From an uncultured Lachnospiraceae bacterium (lineage in GTDB: Bacteria; Bacillota_A; Clostridia; Lachnospirales; Lachnospiraceae): a stretch of DNA of 56,031 bases. The DNA lies in assembly GCA_910587905.1 (NCBI GenBank), contig CAJUOF010000248.1:1-56031 (forward strand), read 5' to 3'. The notes under the pieces were generated by a model. It worked only from the letters and a program-made list of their open reading frames with translations. It had not been told where the DNA came from and made no database searches. Of the stretch, positions 8,544 to 16,031 are shown piece by piece. The first letter of the stretch is position 1, and each line of letters opens with the position of its first letter. A program made the position numbers and the translations under genes.

Positions 8544-8572
8544 ATTCTACACCATCCAAAAGACTTTTTGAA
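8544..8572 (-). promoter_or_regulatory. Candidate promoter of the Hsp70-like operon
   Basis: On the minus strand, -35 TTCAAA (8572-8567) and -10 TAGAAT (8549-8544) are separated by 17 bases, about 100 bases upstream of the first gene. Both hexamers differ from consensus, so strength is probably moderate. No CIRCE-type (HrcA) inverted repeat is visible, so the operon does not look like a classical heat-shock transcript. Confidence 0.45.
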
Positions 8573-8667
8573 GTAGAGAAGGGTCCCAAATATATTAAAA
8601 CAAAAAAATCAGCAATACCAATGCATATATCCGTCTAATCGATACCGGAATCTTTTTTAATACATGG

Positions 8668-8787
8668 ATGGTTTCTTCCGGTGCTTCCAAAAAGGATTGG
8701 TTCGCTGTTGGAGATTATAAGAAACTGCCAAATGAGGCCGGCGGCGGGGACACCGCCTTTCCAGGAGAAGTTGCTGATAAATTGTAA
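8668..8787 (+). pseudogene. Fragment of a Fic-family protein
   Basis: An open frame ending at TAA 8785-8787 encodes MVSSGASKKDWFAVGDYKK and then LPNEAGGGDTAFPGEVADKL. The stretch DWFAVGDYKKLPNE(V/A)GG is typical of the segment just before the catalytic loop in bacterial Fic (AMP-transferase) proteins. The fragment has no catalytic HPFxxGNGR motif, and about 40 residues remain of a protein usually over 200 long. It is a dead remnant. From recall of the family; a database search was not possible. Confidence 0.55.
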
Positions 8788-8912
8788 CACAGAGACGCTT
8801 GCAAAAAACGGCGTAACAGCGGCAAACTGTTTATGTCACATAAATACATTTTTTATTTTTGAAATATTTTAAATATTTGACATATCCTAAACAGAAAAGG
8901 AGCGTGGAGCAA

Positions 8913-9160
8913 ATGAGAACTGCTTATATCCGATGTTCAACAATAGAACACAACGAAGCGCGTCAGTTAAAAATGATGAATGAACAGAACGCGGAAAAAT
9001 TGTTCATTGATAAGGCAAGCGGAAAAATACAGACCGGGCCGCCTTTAAAGATATGATGTCTTTTGTTCGTGCAGGCGATACAGTCATTGTAGAAAGCATT
9101 TCGCGAATTGTTTGCAGGCGTTGGAGGGCTGGAGAAATGCAGAAAAACCACTTCTCATAA
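8913..9160 (+). pseudogene. Truncated, frameshifted serine recombinase (resolvase/invertase)
   Basis: ATG at 8913 with ribosome site AAAAGGAG upstream. The start MRTAYIRCSTIEHNEARQL matches the catalytic N-terminus of serine resolvases (YxRxST, although the catalytic Ser is in RCST). Frame 1 runs to DKASGK and then leaves the family. Adding one A in the run of five A near 9025 restores TDRAAFKDMMSFVRAGDTVI and then VESISR, the known continuation. After ISR the sequence diverges and stops at 9160. The gene therefore has both a one-base loss and a 3' truncation; the DNA-binding domain is absent. Probable relic of a mobile element. Confidence 0.8.
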
Positions 9161-9216
9161 ATTCCACTTTTTCAAATTCCACCTTTTCTTCCACTTTTGG
9201 CGGGGCAGCAGGACAA

Positions 9217-9253
9217 AGTAAAAAGAGGACAGACATGTTTCGTCCATCCTCTT
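9217..9253 (-). terminator. Weak terminator-like hairpin
   Basis: On the minus strand AAGAGGA pairs with TCCTCTT (9253-9247 with 9229-9223), with a small internal loop, followed by a run of T. It would back up the stronger terminator at 9349-9387 behind the rubrerythrin gene. The 9161-9413 stretch holds nothing else recognisable. Confidence 0.4.
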
Positions 9254-9348
9254 GATACTTAAAAATCTTGTGAATCTTAAGCCGCAAGCCATGCCAGCTC
9301 GAAAGCTTGGGCTTTCTCGCTGTACGGCTGGCGCCGTATAAAACCATA

Positions 9349-9387
9349 CAAAAAGCGCCCTTTGTGAGCAAGCTCACAGGACGCTTC
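9349..9387 (-). terminator. Terminator of the rubrerythrin gene
   Basis: On the minus strand an imperfect stem (AAGCGTCC.TGTGAGC against GCTCACA..GGGCGCTT) with a two-base loop at 9370-9371 is followed by TTTTTG. It begins about 27 bases past the rubrerythrin stop codon. Confidence 0.75.
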
Positions 9388-9413
9388 TTGTATGATTTTG
9401 CATGGCTTGCAGC

Positions 9414-9956
9414 TTAGCCAAAGTATCTCTCTAACAGGCCCTTGAAGGCTTTGCCGTGTCGGGCCTCGTCGCGGGCCATTTCATGGACGGTATCATGGAT
9501 TGCATCCAGATTGGCGGCTTTCGCTCTCTTAGCCAGGTCGAATTTGCCGACGGTTGCACCGTTCTCGGCGGCCACGCGCATCTCAAGGTTCTTCTTGGTG
9601 CTGTCGGTCACAACCTCACCCAGGAGCTCTGCGAACTTCGCTGCATGCTCTGCCTCTTCGTAGGCAGCTTTCTCCCAGTACAGACCGATCTCGGGATATC
9701 CCTCTCTGTGGGCAACTCTTGCCATAGCCAGATACATGCCGACCTCGGAGCACTCGCCGTTGAAGTTTGCTCTCAGGTCGTCGAGGATATCCTGGCTGAC
9801 GCCCTGCGCTACGCCTACTACATGCTCTGCTGCCCAGGCCATATCGCCGGCCTGCTCGGAAAACTTAGAAGCGGGAGCGCCGCACTGAGGACATTTCTCA
9901 GGAGCTGCATCGCCTTCGTGTACATAGCCGCATACGTCACATACAAATTTCTTCAT
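9414..9956 (-). CDS. rbr: Reverse rubrerythrin (rubredoxin domain first)
   Basis: 180 residues. The protein reduces hydrogen peroxide using electrons from NADH oxidoreductases and protects anaerobes from oxygen. The iron-sulfur rubredoxin knuckles come first (CDVCG, C6/C9, and CPQCG, C22/C25), followed by a ferritin-like four-helix domain. Diiron ligand motifs are visible as ECSEVG (near 70), EEAEH (near 107) and DEARH at the end. This domain order is the reverse of classical rubrerythrin and is typical of clostridial revRbr. The gene is monocistronic with its own promoter and terminator. The operator-like palindrome overlapping its transcription start is shared with the perR promoter, so PerR-type repression relieved by peroxide is likely. 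Confidence 0.95.
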   Translation of the reverse strand: MKKFVCDVCGYVHEGDAAPEKCPQCGAPASKFSEQAGDMAWAAEHVVGVAQGVSQDILDDLRANFNGECSEVGMYLAMARVAHREGYPEIGLYWEKAAYEEAEHAAKFAELLGEVVTDSTKKNLEMRVAAENGATVGKFDLAKRAKAANLDAIHDTVHEMARDEARHGKAFKGLLERYFG

Positions 9957-9996
9957 TTCTGTATTCTCCTTTTCTCATATAAAATTGGGAAATCCC

Positions 9997-10021
9997 AATA
10001 ACAATAATGATTCCTGTTATT
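9997..10021 (-). promoter_or_regulatory. Operator-like palindrome at the rbr transcription start (candidate PerR/Fur box)
   Basis: Perfect 7-base arms AATAACA (9997-10003) and TGTTATT (10015-10021), with further pairing of AAT and ATT inside. The 19-base core AACA-N11-TGTT (10000-10018) recurs upstream of perR at 10595-10613 with the same spacing and shares AACAATAAT. It begins 3 bases after the -10 box, where a repressor would block transcription. Confidence 0.65.
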
Positions 10022-10024
10022 AAA

Positions 10025-10053
10025 AGAGTATCACATTGGTGACAGCTTGTCAA
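10025..10053 (-). promoter_or_regulatory. Promoter of rbr
   Basis: Minus strand -35 TTGACA (10053-10048) and -10 TACTCT (10030-10025), spacing 17. Transcription should begin near 10018, inside the operator-like palindrome. Confidence 0.75.
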
Positions 10054-10129
10054 GCAATTTCTCTCTGAATTTTTTCTTACACTTTTTCTCTGTTTCCTAT
10101 ACCTTAATTACCCGCGCAAAGCGCATGCA

Positions 10130-10540
10130 TTACGGTGTGCCCTTTGGGTATGCCTTTCGGCACTGGCCGCAGACGCCATAAAACATAGCCGTATGGCTTT
10201 CGATGTCCCCCTCAAATGCCTCCTGAGCCATAACCTCCAAGCTTTCTACCGGAACCATAGGAATATCCTGCACGCATCCGCACTGTTTACATACAAAGTG
10301 ATAGTGGGGTTCTATATTGGGATCGAACCGCTCCGCGCCATCACCACAGGAAATCTTCCGCACCTCACCCAAAGACTCCAGCAGGGACAGATTCCGGTAA
10401 ACAGTTCCCAGGCTGATATTGGGATAAGACTTTCGGATGTTTACATAGACCATATCTGCGGTCGGATGATCCGTTCGGCTGGCAAGAAACTCTTTGATAC
10501 TTTCGCGCTGTCGGCTGTGCCTCAGTGCTCCCATGGTCAT
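10130..10540 (-). CDS. perR: PerR/Fur-family peroxide- or metal-responsive repressor
   Basis: 136 residues from the ATG at 10540. A longer in-frame start exists at 10675, but it would lie upstream of the -35/-10 boxes found at 10617-10645, so the downstream ATG (with AGGAGG 9 bases before it) is chosen; ATG 10534 is also possible. The N-terminal winged helix includes the Fur-type segment ISLGTVYRNLSLLE. The C-terminal half has the metal motif PHYHFVCKQCG and the second structural zinc pair CGQC. Fur-family repressors of this size next to rubrerythrin are usually PerR, but the sensing residue cannot be proven by eye. A copy of the rbr operator motif in its own promoter implies autoregulation. 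Confidence 0.85.
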   Translation of the reverse strand: MTMGALRHSRQRESIKEFLASRTDHPTADMVYVNIRKSYPNISLGTVYRNLSLLESLGEVRKISCGDGAERFDPNIEPHYHFVCKQCGCVQDIPMVPVESLEVMAQEAFEGDIESHTAMFYGVCGQCRKAYPKGTP

Positions 10541-10594
10541 CCCTCCAATCCTCCTGACATATCCACTCTTCTCACAGACAGTCAAAGTTTCAGT

Positions 10595-10613
10595 AACAAT
10601 AATAGCTACTGTT
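10595..10613 (-). promoter_or_regulatory. Second copy of the candidate PerR/Fur box
   Basis: AACA (10595-10598) and TGTT (10610-10613) separated by 11 bases, with AACAATAAT identical to the rbr site. It lies directly downstream of the perR -10 box, as in the rbr promoter. Confidence 0.6.
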
Positions 10614-10616
10614 TTT

Positions 10617-10645
10617 ATTATAGAAAGCGATGCCACTTCTGTCAA
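10617..10645 (-). promoter_or_regulatory. Promoter of perR
   Basis: Minus strand -35 TTGACA (10645-10640) and -10 TATAAT (10622-10617), spacing 17: a near-consensus promoter. It decides the perR start codon. Confidence 0.8.
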
Positions 10646-10671
10646 GCCGGAAATCACGCTCTCCTTCTGGA

Positions 10672-11631
10672 TCATTCTTCCAAAAGGACACCTGTTTCAC
10701 CGACCAAAGCCAAAACCTTTGCCGGCCGCAGCGCGTAACAATAGTGGACCAAAAGGCTTCCTTCTCCGCCCGCTTTAAGAAAACGCTCCTTGACACGATC
10801 AGCCACCATGTCAGCGATCTCCTCCGTCGTATCGATCACCAGAACCAGATATTGGCTGCTGCTGTATCTAGTGTAGACATCACCGATCCGCAGCGTCTGG
10901 TGAATATCTTTTCCCAAACGCTCCATCAAAATGTCCTTTTCACCGGGAGAGATACTCTTTCCTCGGTCGTCTACCAGAGTAAGCAAAATGGCACAAGCCT
11001 TCTGCCCTGCCCGGACAAGTCCACGTTCCAGGAAACGGTAAATACATTTAAAAGTCTCATAATCCTGGCAGTAGGCACCGGGCTTCTTGATTTGTTCCAT
11101 CAGCTCTTCCCGGATCTGTTTCACATCCCTCCGGTAGTTGTCTCCGGATGTCGTCGGATACCCTCCCAACAATGCATCCTGTTCTGCCTTCCGTCCGGCC
11201 AGTTCTTCCTCGGCACGGTTTAACATCGTCTGGTAATTGTCTCCCCTCTCTCTGACCGCAACAGCCACCGACACGGAAAGATTGATTCCCCTGTTTTCCT
11301 TTCTTTTATCTGTGCGAAAGCGCTCCTCGATTCGCCTGCCGATCTTTCGGGCGGTCTCCATGTCCCTGCACCCCGGCATAAAAATAACAAACTCATCGCC
11401 ACCGACACGTCCAAGAATATCGCCGTTTCGAATCATATACCCCAACGTCTGTGCCACCTGCTTGAGACATGCATCCCCCGCCAAATGGCCAAGCTGATCA
11501 TTGATCCGCCGAAATCGGTCGATATCACACAGAAACAAGGAACCACCGTCCCGCATTTTTTCCGTGATCTTCGCCTGCGCCTGCCGCTCATTCCACGTGC
11601 CGGTAAGCCGGTCACACTTATCTTCTTTCAT
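10672..11631 (-). CDS. Diguanylate cyclase with active GGDEF domain and second, degenerate GGDEF domain
   Basis: 319 residues, no membrane segment, so cytoplasmic. Residues 1-165 form a GGDEF domain: FLCDIDRFRRINDQLGH with metal and base-binding residues, intact GGDEF at 77-81, and RNGD (68-71) exactly five residues before it, the RxxD product-inhibition site. It should make c-di-GMP. Residues about 185-319 repeat the fold with RIGD (248-251), five residues, then SSSQY in place of GGDEF. Catalysis should be lost there while the RxxD site is kept. The same degenerate domain ends the SARP regulator at 40769-41956. The ribosome site AAGGGGA precedes ATG 11631. A 21-base palindrome lies just upstream. 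Confidence 0.88.
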   Translation of the reverse strand: MKEDKCDRLTGTWNERQAQAKITEKMRDGGSLFLCDIDRFRRINDQLGHLAGDACLKQVAQTLGYMIRNGDILGRVGGDEFVIFMPGCRDMETARKIGRRIEERFRTDKRKENRGINLSVSVAVAVRERGDNYQTMLNRAEEELAGRKAEQDALLGGYPTTSGDNYRRDVKQIREELMEQIKKPGAYCQDYETFKCIYRFLERGLVRAGQKACAILLTLVDDRGKSISPGEKDILMERLGKDIHQTLRIGDVYTRYSSSQYLVLVIDTTEEIADMVADRVKERFLKAGGEGSLLVHYCYALRPAKVLALVGETGVLLEE

Positions 11632-11649
11632 CTTCCCCTTGTCACCCCC

Positions 11650-11670
11650 AGATTAAACTCAGTTTAATCT
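11650..11670. promoter_or_regulatory. 21-base perfect palindrome upstream of the diguanylate cyclase gene
   Basis: Arms AGATTAAACT (11650-11659) and AGTTTAATCT (11661-11670) around one central base. It ends 19 bases before the cyclase start codon, in the untranslated leader or core promoter. It is not followed by a T-run on either strand, so an operator is likelier than a terminator. The 11632-11910 gap otherwise holds only the murA terminator. Confidence 0.55.
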
Positions 11671-11833
11671 TAACAGATTCTTCCCGGCGGGGCAAGAACG
11701 GAGCTTCCCATATTTTATGTGACAAGCCCGCCGAACATGTCAGAATCGAGTAAAGGAGCGTTTTTCCCCCTGCTCGTCGCGTGGCCTATGCGTCGCCTCT
11801 GCGGCATATTTCCCCTGTATGGCCTGTGCACAG

Positions 11834-11861
11834 AAAAAAGAGAGTCCTCTACAGACTCTCC
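11834..11861 (-). terminator. Terminator of murA
   Basis: Minus strand GAGAGTC pairs with GACTCTC around a 7-base loop (arms 11860-11854 and 11846-11840) and is followed by six T. It lies about 50 bases past the murA stop. Confidence 0.85.
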
Positions 11862-11910
11862 TTCCCCTCATCTTTGTGATACAGAAACTTAATTATAATA
11901 GGACTTTTAA

Positions 11911-13200
11911 TTAGACAGCCTCCAGCTTGAACCGTCTGACCTCCCGCTCATCCTCCGCCTGGTAGATACTGGCTCCCAACAGGCGAAGTTTCTCGTCAAA
12001 ACGTTCATAACCTCTCAAAATATATTTTGTCTCATCCACCACGGTATAGCCGTCTGCGGCAAGCCCGGCAAGCACAAGGGCAGCCCCCGCCCGAAGATCC
12101 GGTGCACTCACGTCCGCTCCGGTCAGTCGATTTACACCGCTGATCACCGCCACATTGCTTTCTACCTTCACATTGGCTCCCATGCGGGCCAATTCATCGA
12201 CGTATTTAAACCGATTTTCAAAAATACTCTCTGTCACCATGCTGGTTCCCTCCGCCAAGGACAAAGCCACCGAGATCTGTGGCTGCATATCTGTGGGGAA
12301 ACCCGGATAGGGAAGTGTCTTCACATGGGTATAGCGGAGTCTGGATTTGCACACCACCCGCACTGCATCGTCAAATTCACTGACCTCGCAGCCCATCTCT
12401 TTCAGCTTCGCAGAGATGGCCTCCAGATGCCTGGGGATCACATTCTTCACCGTCACATCTCCCCTGGTCATCGCCGCCGCAAACATAAAAGTCCCTGCCT
12501 CGATCTGATCGGGGATAATGGAATAGGTGGTTCCGTGAAGCTTCTGTACGCCTCGAATCCGGATCACATCTGTGCCGGCGCCCTTGATATTGGCTCCCAT
12601 ACTGTTGAGCAAGTTCGCCACATCCACAATATGAGGCTCCTTGGCCGCATTCTCTAAAATCGTGCTTCCCTCCGCCAGAACTGCCGCCAGCATAATATTG
12701 ATGGTCGCCCCAACGGAAACCATGTCCAAATAAATATGATTTCCAATCAGATGAAGTGCGTCGGCCACCACCATACCATACTCCACCTCCGCCCTCGCGC
12801 CGAGCGCCCGAAAGCCTTTGAGGTGCTGGTCGATGGGACGGCTCCCGATGTTGCAGCCACCGGGCAGAGAAACCTCCGCCCTCTTGTATTTTCCAAGAAG
12901 TGCGCCGAGAAGATAGTAGGACGCACGGATCCTCTTGATGAAATCGTTGTTCACCCGGATCGTATTGATGGAAGAACCGTTGATACATACCGTATGGGGA
13001 TCAATCCTGCGGACCCTCGCTCCTATGTCTTCAATTGCCTCTAAAAGCACATTCGTATCTCGCACATCCGGTAAATTCTCTATGGTTACGTCTTCATCTG
13101 CCATGATAGCCGCCGCCAGGATCCCGAGCGCCGCATTTTTTGCGCCTCCGATCACCACATCGCCCACCAGCGGAGTTCCGCCTTTAATCACATACTGCAT
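11911..13200 (-). CDS. murA: UDP-N-acetylglucosamine 1-carboxyvinyltransferase
   Basis: 429 residues, full length. It catalyses the first committed cytoplasmic step of peptidoglycan synthesis, transferring enolpyruvate from PEP to UDP-GlcNAc. The substrate motif GGAKNAAL (18-25) and the catalytic loop LPGGCNIGSRPIDQH with Cys116 (Cys115 in E. coli) are intact, so it should be fosfomycin-sensitive. Clostridia often carry two MurA copies; only this one is in the window. It has its own strong promoter (13295-13323) and terminator. A YwmB-like gene lies 3.4 kb upstream, loosely recalling the ywmB-murAA neighbourhood of Bacillus. Confidence 0.97.
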   Translation of the reverse strand: MQYVIKGGTPLVGDVVIGGAKNAALGILAAAIMADEDVTIENLPDVRDTNVLLEAIEDIGARVRRIDPHTVCINGSSINTIRVNNDFIKRIRASYYLLGALLGKYKRAEVSLPGGCNIGSRPIDQHLKGFRALGARAEVEYGMVVADALHLIGNHIYLDMVSVGATINIMLAAVLAEGSTILENAAKEPHIVDVANLLNSMGANIKGAGTDVIRIRGVQKLHGTTYSIIPDQIEAGTFMFAAAMTRGDVTVKNVIPRHLEAISAKLKEMGCEVSEFDDAVRVVCKSRLRYTHVKTLPYPGFPTDMQPQISVALSLAEGTSMVTESIFENRFKYVDELARMGANVKVESNVAVISGVNRLTGADVSAPDLRAGAALVLAGLAADGYTVVDETKYILRGYERFDEKLRLLGASIYQAEDEREVRRFKLEAV

Positions 13201-13294
13201 GATGACACCTCATCGATTTTTCTTATATTTCAAACAAGCCGTCCAGACACGCCACTACATTTCATGTTTAGTTTGTACTGCCGTCTTAAGGTCT

Positions 13295-13323
13295 ATTATA
13301 ACAATCTCTTTCCAATTTGTAAA
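13295..13323 (-). promoter_or_regulatory. Promoter of murA
   Basis: Minus strand -35 TTTACA (13323-13318), 17-base spacer, -10 TATAAT (13300-13295), about 95 bases upstream of murA. Confidence 0.8.
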
Positions 13324-13389
13324 ATCTTTTTTACTTTTTGTAAGAATTCCTTAATATTCCCCATGTTTTTTTGAAACAAGCCTGCATTT

Positions 13390-15921
13390 TCACGGTACCC
13401 AACTGATAAATGGATAGCCATAAGTGCCATAATACCGCTCTGCATCCTCTTCCGACATGAGACGGTTCTCTCCGGACAGCGGATCGTAAATCACCAAATT
13501 TTTATAGATATCATATCCAACGATCATCTCAGCCTGGTCCTGCTTTGTCAAAGCCAACACCGGGCAGCCTCTGTTCACATAATAAAGCATCTGATTGAGG
13601 ATACAGCCCCGAAGGTCGACCACCCTGCCCAAAGGCGCTTCGTCGAGAATTTCATACGCGCTTTTTCCTGCTGCTAATTTCTCTGCTTCGTTCTCCGAAG
13701 CCCCGGTCTTCGCAAGCAGCGTGGCGAGACATGCCTCAAGACTTCCGGAAGCCGCATCTGCTTTTTTCCCTTCTCCCACCTCTGCCATGGCCTCTGTCTG
13801 CCGGTTTGCCCTGGTCCAAATGTAATGCTGGTCATTTCCGACCACCACCCCCATCCGATCATAGATCAGCCAGATCGCCTCCGAGGGAGAACCACAAATC
13901 CCGGCAAGGCCCCCGCCGGCATAGGCATAGTATCTCTGTACCTCTTCCGTTTGCCGTACCAGCCCCAACACTCGCAGCTCTTCTCCGGCCGATAGCTTAG
14001 GATTCATCACCTTCAGTCCTTTTTCCTTCTTGCCGGAGGTGCCCACATTCAATGCATATGTCGTCTTCTTCCGCTCAGAGGTCTCCCGCGTAAGTACCTG
14101 TACCTTTTCTTCCTCTGTCCGATTCTCGATCAGAGCATCACTCTCTGCGGCCACCCAGACACCGTCTGCATCCCGCCTCTGCCTCTCAATCTGGACCTTT
14201 CCGTCCTCCACTCTGATATCCCGAATATAAAGGCCATCCCGCTCATACGTGGCCTGTATCTGTTCATCCTTTCCCACAATCTCCAGAGCATAGATCGGAT
14301 ACTCTACCGCCAGCGATCGGTCAATATCCTGTTCCCTTGTCTTTCCATAAATAAAATCTCCGTCGATAAATCCCAGCGGGCGGATCATCTCTCCCTCGTC
14401 TGCATGCACCGAAAAGCTCTCTCTGTCATCCATGTAATACACCTGGATGGTCTTTCCGCCATAGATATCCTCTTCCTCCTGCCAGGCCGCCGCCCCGATG
14501 GTGCTGTCCACGGCGAAGGAATGTTCTTTCAGATCGCTTGCCAGCTCCACGCATTCCTCACCGGAAAAATCAATGGCATAAATGCTGTTTCCGAACATAA
14601 GGTAAAGTAACTGGTTTTTTCCCCCGTAAAACAGGGTTCCAAGCTCCTCCCGGAGCACCTCGTAGGGCCGGTCGGAGGGAATATAAAACATCTCCGTGAG
14701 GGAATTGTCCTCCCTTTGGTATTGATAAAAGCTTAACCCGCATTCACCCTCGTGATTTCCTCTGTTCATATATCCATATACAACGAAGGAGACGTCTCCT
14801 TTTTCATTTACATCCACAATTCGAAAATCGTGCTGATCATAAAGGCTCCTGCCGCTCGTGTCCGTTTCTTCCTTAAAAGAAAACAGATTGATCATATTAT
14901 TTTCTGTCTTCTCATAGCTCCAAAGCTCTCCGTCTGCGGCAAAAACCGTGTAGTCCCCGGCCTGCCTGAGCTCCACCTGGGTATGGTCAGGACTTAAAAT
15001 ACCCAGATCAATGTTACCGCCCTTTACAGTCTCCTCCGACGCTTGAAACGCCTGGTCCATGGTTCGCTCATAGGCAATGAGCCACAACCGCCCATCTACA
15101 AAGCGGACGCAGAAAAATTCTTTCACCTGATAGGTTTCCCGCTGTCCTGATTCTCCCTCCGCAGTCACCGTGTAGTGGAACTGGACGGAGCCCACCATCT
15201 CATTCATCTCCTTGATATCCATGGAGATCCCGCCGGAAACCTCCGGAGTAAGAGCTCCCCAGGCCACATGATTGTAGCTGGATTTGATGTTCGCGTATCC
15301 CAGAGTGCTGTTGTCCGTTTCATTGTTGCTCTCCAGTTGGACCGTCAAATCCTCCGTAATATTTTTTGTGAATGCCAGTTCCCTGAAATTCTTTGCAAAT
15401 GCAATCTGCTCTCCGATATGAGTATCGTCATAATAGCGTATTCTGGTGTAATAGTGAACTGCATTCTGTCCGCCTGTCTTTACCTTCAGCACCAGGACAT
15501 ACTCCGTCCCTTCCGCCAGCAAGTCCTGAAAGGACAATTCCCCCCGCGCGGTATCGCCTTCTGTAGAAAGTGTTTCGCAGGCCCTGGATTCGATCAAATT
15601 CTCCCCGGAAAGATCCCTCACCTCATATTCCACCGACCGGATCTCATTTCCGCAGGTTTCAATGGAAAAGGGCAGCTTTCTGCTCTCAGGAACGGGCGTA
15701 ATCGTATCTCTCATGGAGGGTATGTGCATTTCTCTCACATAACCATGGAGCGTATTGACAGGATTTCCCTCAAACTCCATGGATACGAGAGGGAGGGTCG
15801 TCTTCTCCAGCACCGTGTAGACCGCATCCTCCTCTTTTTTTCTCGTCACAAAAAAGACTGCGGCCACCGCCGCCACAAAAATTAGTCCTAATATGATCAT
15901 ACGTGTGAATATTTTCTTCAT
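13390..15921 (-). CDS. Membrane-anchored 843-residue protein with C-terminal C39-peptidase-like domain
   Basis: Start taken at ATG 15921 (AGGAG 9 bases upstream), 21 codons inside a longer open frame. Residues 6-27 form one membrane helix after KK (MIILGLIFVAAVAAVFFV), so the bulk is outside the cell. The middle 650 residues are beta-rich with repeated strands and may fold as beta-propeller or Ig-like modules. The last 120 residues resemble a C39 cysteine-peptidase fold: SLEACLATLLA at the nucleophile position, then GCPVLALTKQDQAEMIVGYD and IYDPLSG. The usual His before the VGYD-type strand is Met/Glu-flanked here, so activity is doubtful. Conserved type in Lachnospiraceae near murA by memory; role unknown, perhaps envelope-related. 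Confidence 0.75.
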   Translation of the reverse strand: MKKIFTRMIILGLIFVAAVAAVFFVTRKKEEDAVYTVLEKTTLPLVSMEFEGNPVNTLHGYVREMHIPSMRDTITPVPESRKLPFSIETCGNEIRSVEYEVRDLSGENLIESRACETLSTEGDTARGELSFQDLLAEGTEYVLVLKVKTGGQNAVHYYTRIRYYDDTHIGEQIAFAKNFRELAFTKNITEDLTVQLESNNETDNSTLGYANIKSSYNHVAWGALTPEVSGGISMDIKEMNEMVGSVQFHYTVTAEGESGQRETYQVKEFFCVRFVDGRLWLIAYERTMDQAFQASEETVKGGNIDLGILSPDHTQVELRQAGDYTVFAADGELWSYEKTENNMINLFSFKEETDTSGRSLYDQHDFRIVDVNEKGDVSFVVYGYMNRGNHEGECGLSFYQYQREDNSLTEMFYIPSDRPYEVLREELGTLFYGGKNQLLYLMFGNSIYAIDFSGEECVELASDLKEHSFAVDSTIGAAAWQEEEDIYGGKTIQVYYMDDRESFSVHADEGEMIRPLGFIDGDFIYGKTREQDIDRSLAVEYPIYALEIVGKDEQIQATYERDGLYIRDIRVEDGKVQIERQRRDADGVWVAAESDALIENRTEEEKVQVLTRETSERKKTTYALNVGTSGKKEKGLKVMNPKLSAGEELRVLGLVRQTEEVQRYYAYAGGGLAGICGSPSEAIWLIYDRMGVVVGNDQHYIWTRANRQTEAMAEVGEGKKADAASGSLEACLATLLAKTGASENEAEKLAAGKSAYEILDEAPLGRVVDLRGCILNQMLYYVNRGCPVLALTKQDQAEMIVGYDIYKNLVIYDPLSGENRLMSEEDAERYYGTYGYPFISWVP

Positions 15922-15942
15922 GCGTGCATACTCCTGTACAAA

Positions 15943-15973
15943 ATATAGCCATGGCAAATTACCATGACTATAT
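15943..15973 (-). promoter_or_regulatory. Inverted repeat and candidate promoter before the 843-residue membrane protein
   Basis: Twelve-base arms ATATAGCCATGG and CCATGACTATAT (one mismatch) around a 7-base spacer. On the minus strand a possible -35 TTGATC and -10 TAATTT, 17 apart, overlap the repeat, so it could be a repressor site. No T-run follows. Confidence 0.4.
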
Positions 15974-16031
15974 TGTAAGATCAATCGCCTGAAACCTCAA
16001 CCGCTTTTTTATTAACTTTTTCTTAGGGTGC

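Noticed and set aside
8681..8872. 63-residue plus-strand open frame
   Set aside because: It runs in another frame across the Fic remnant and has no ribosome site or conserved motif.
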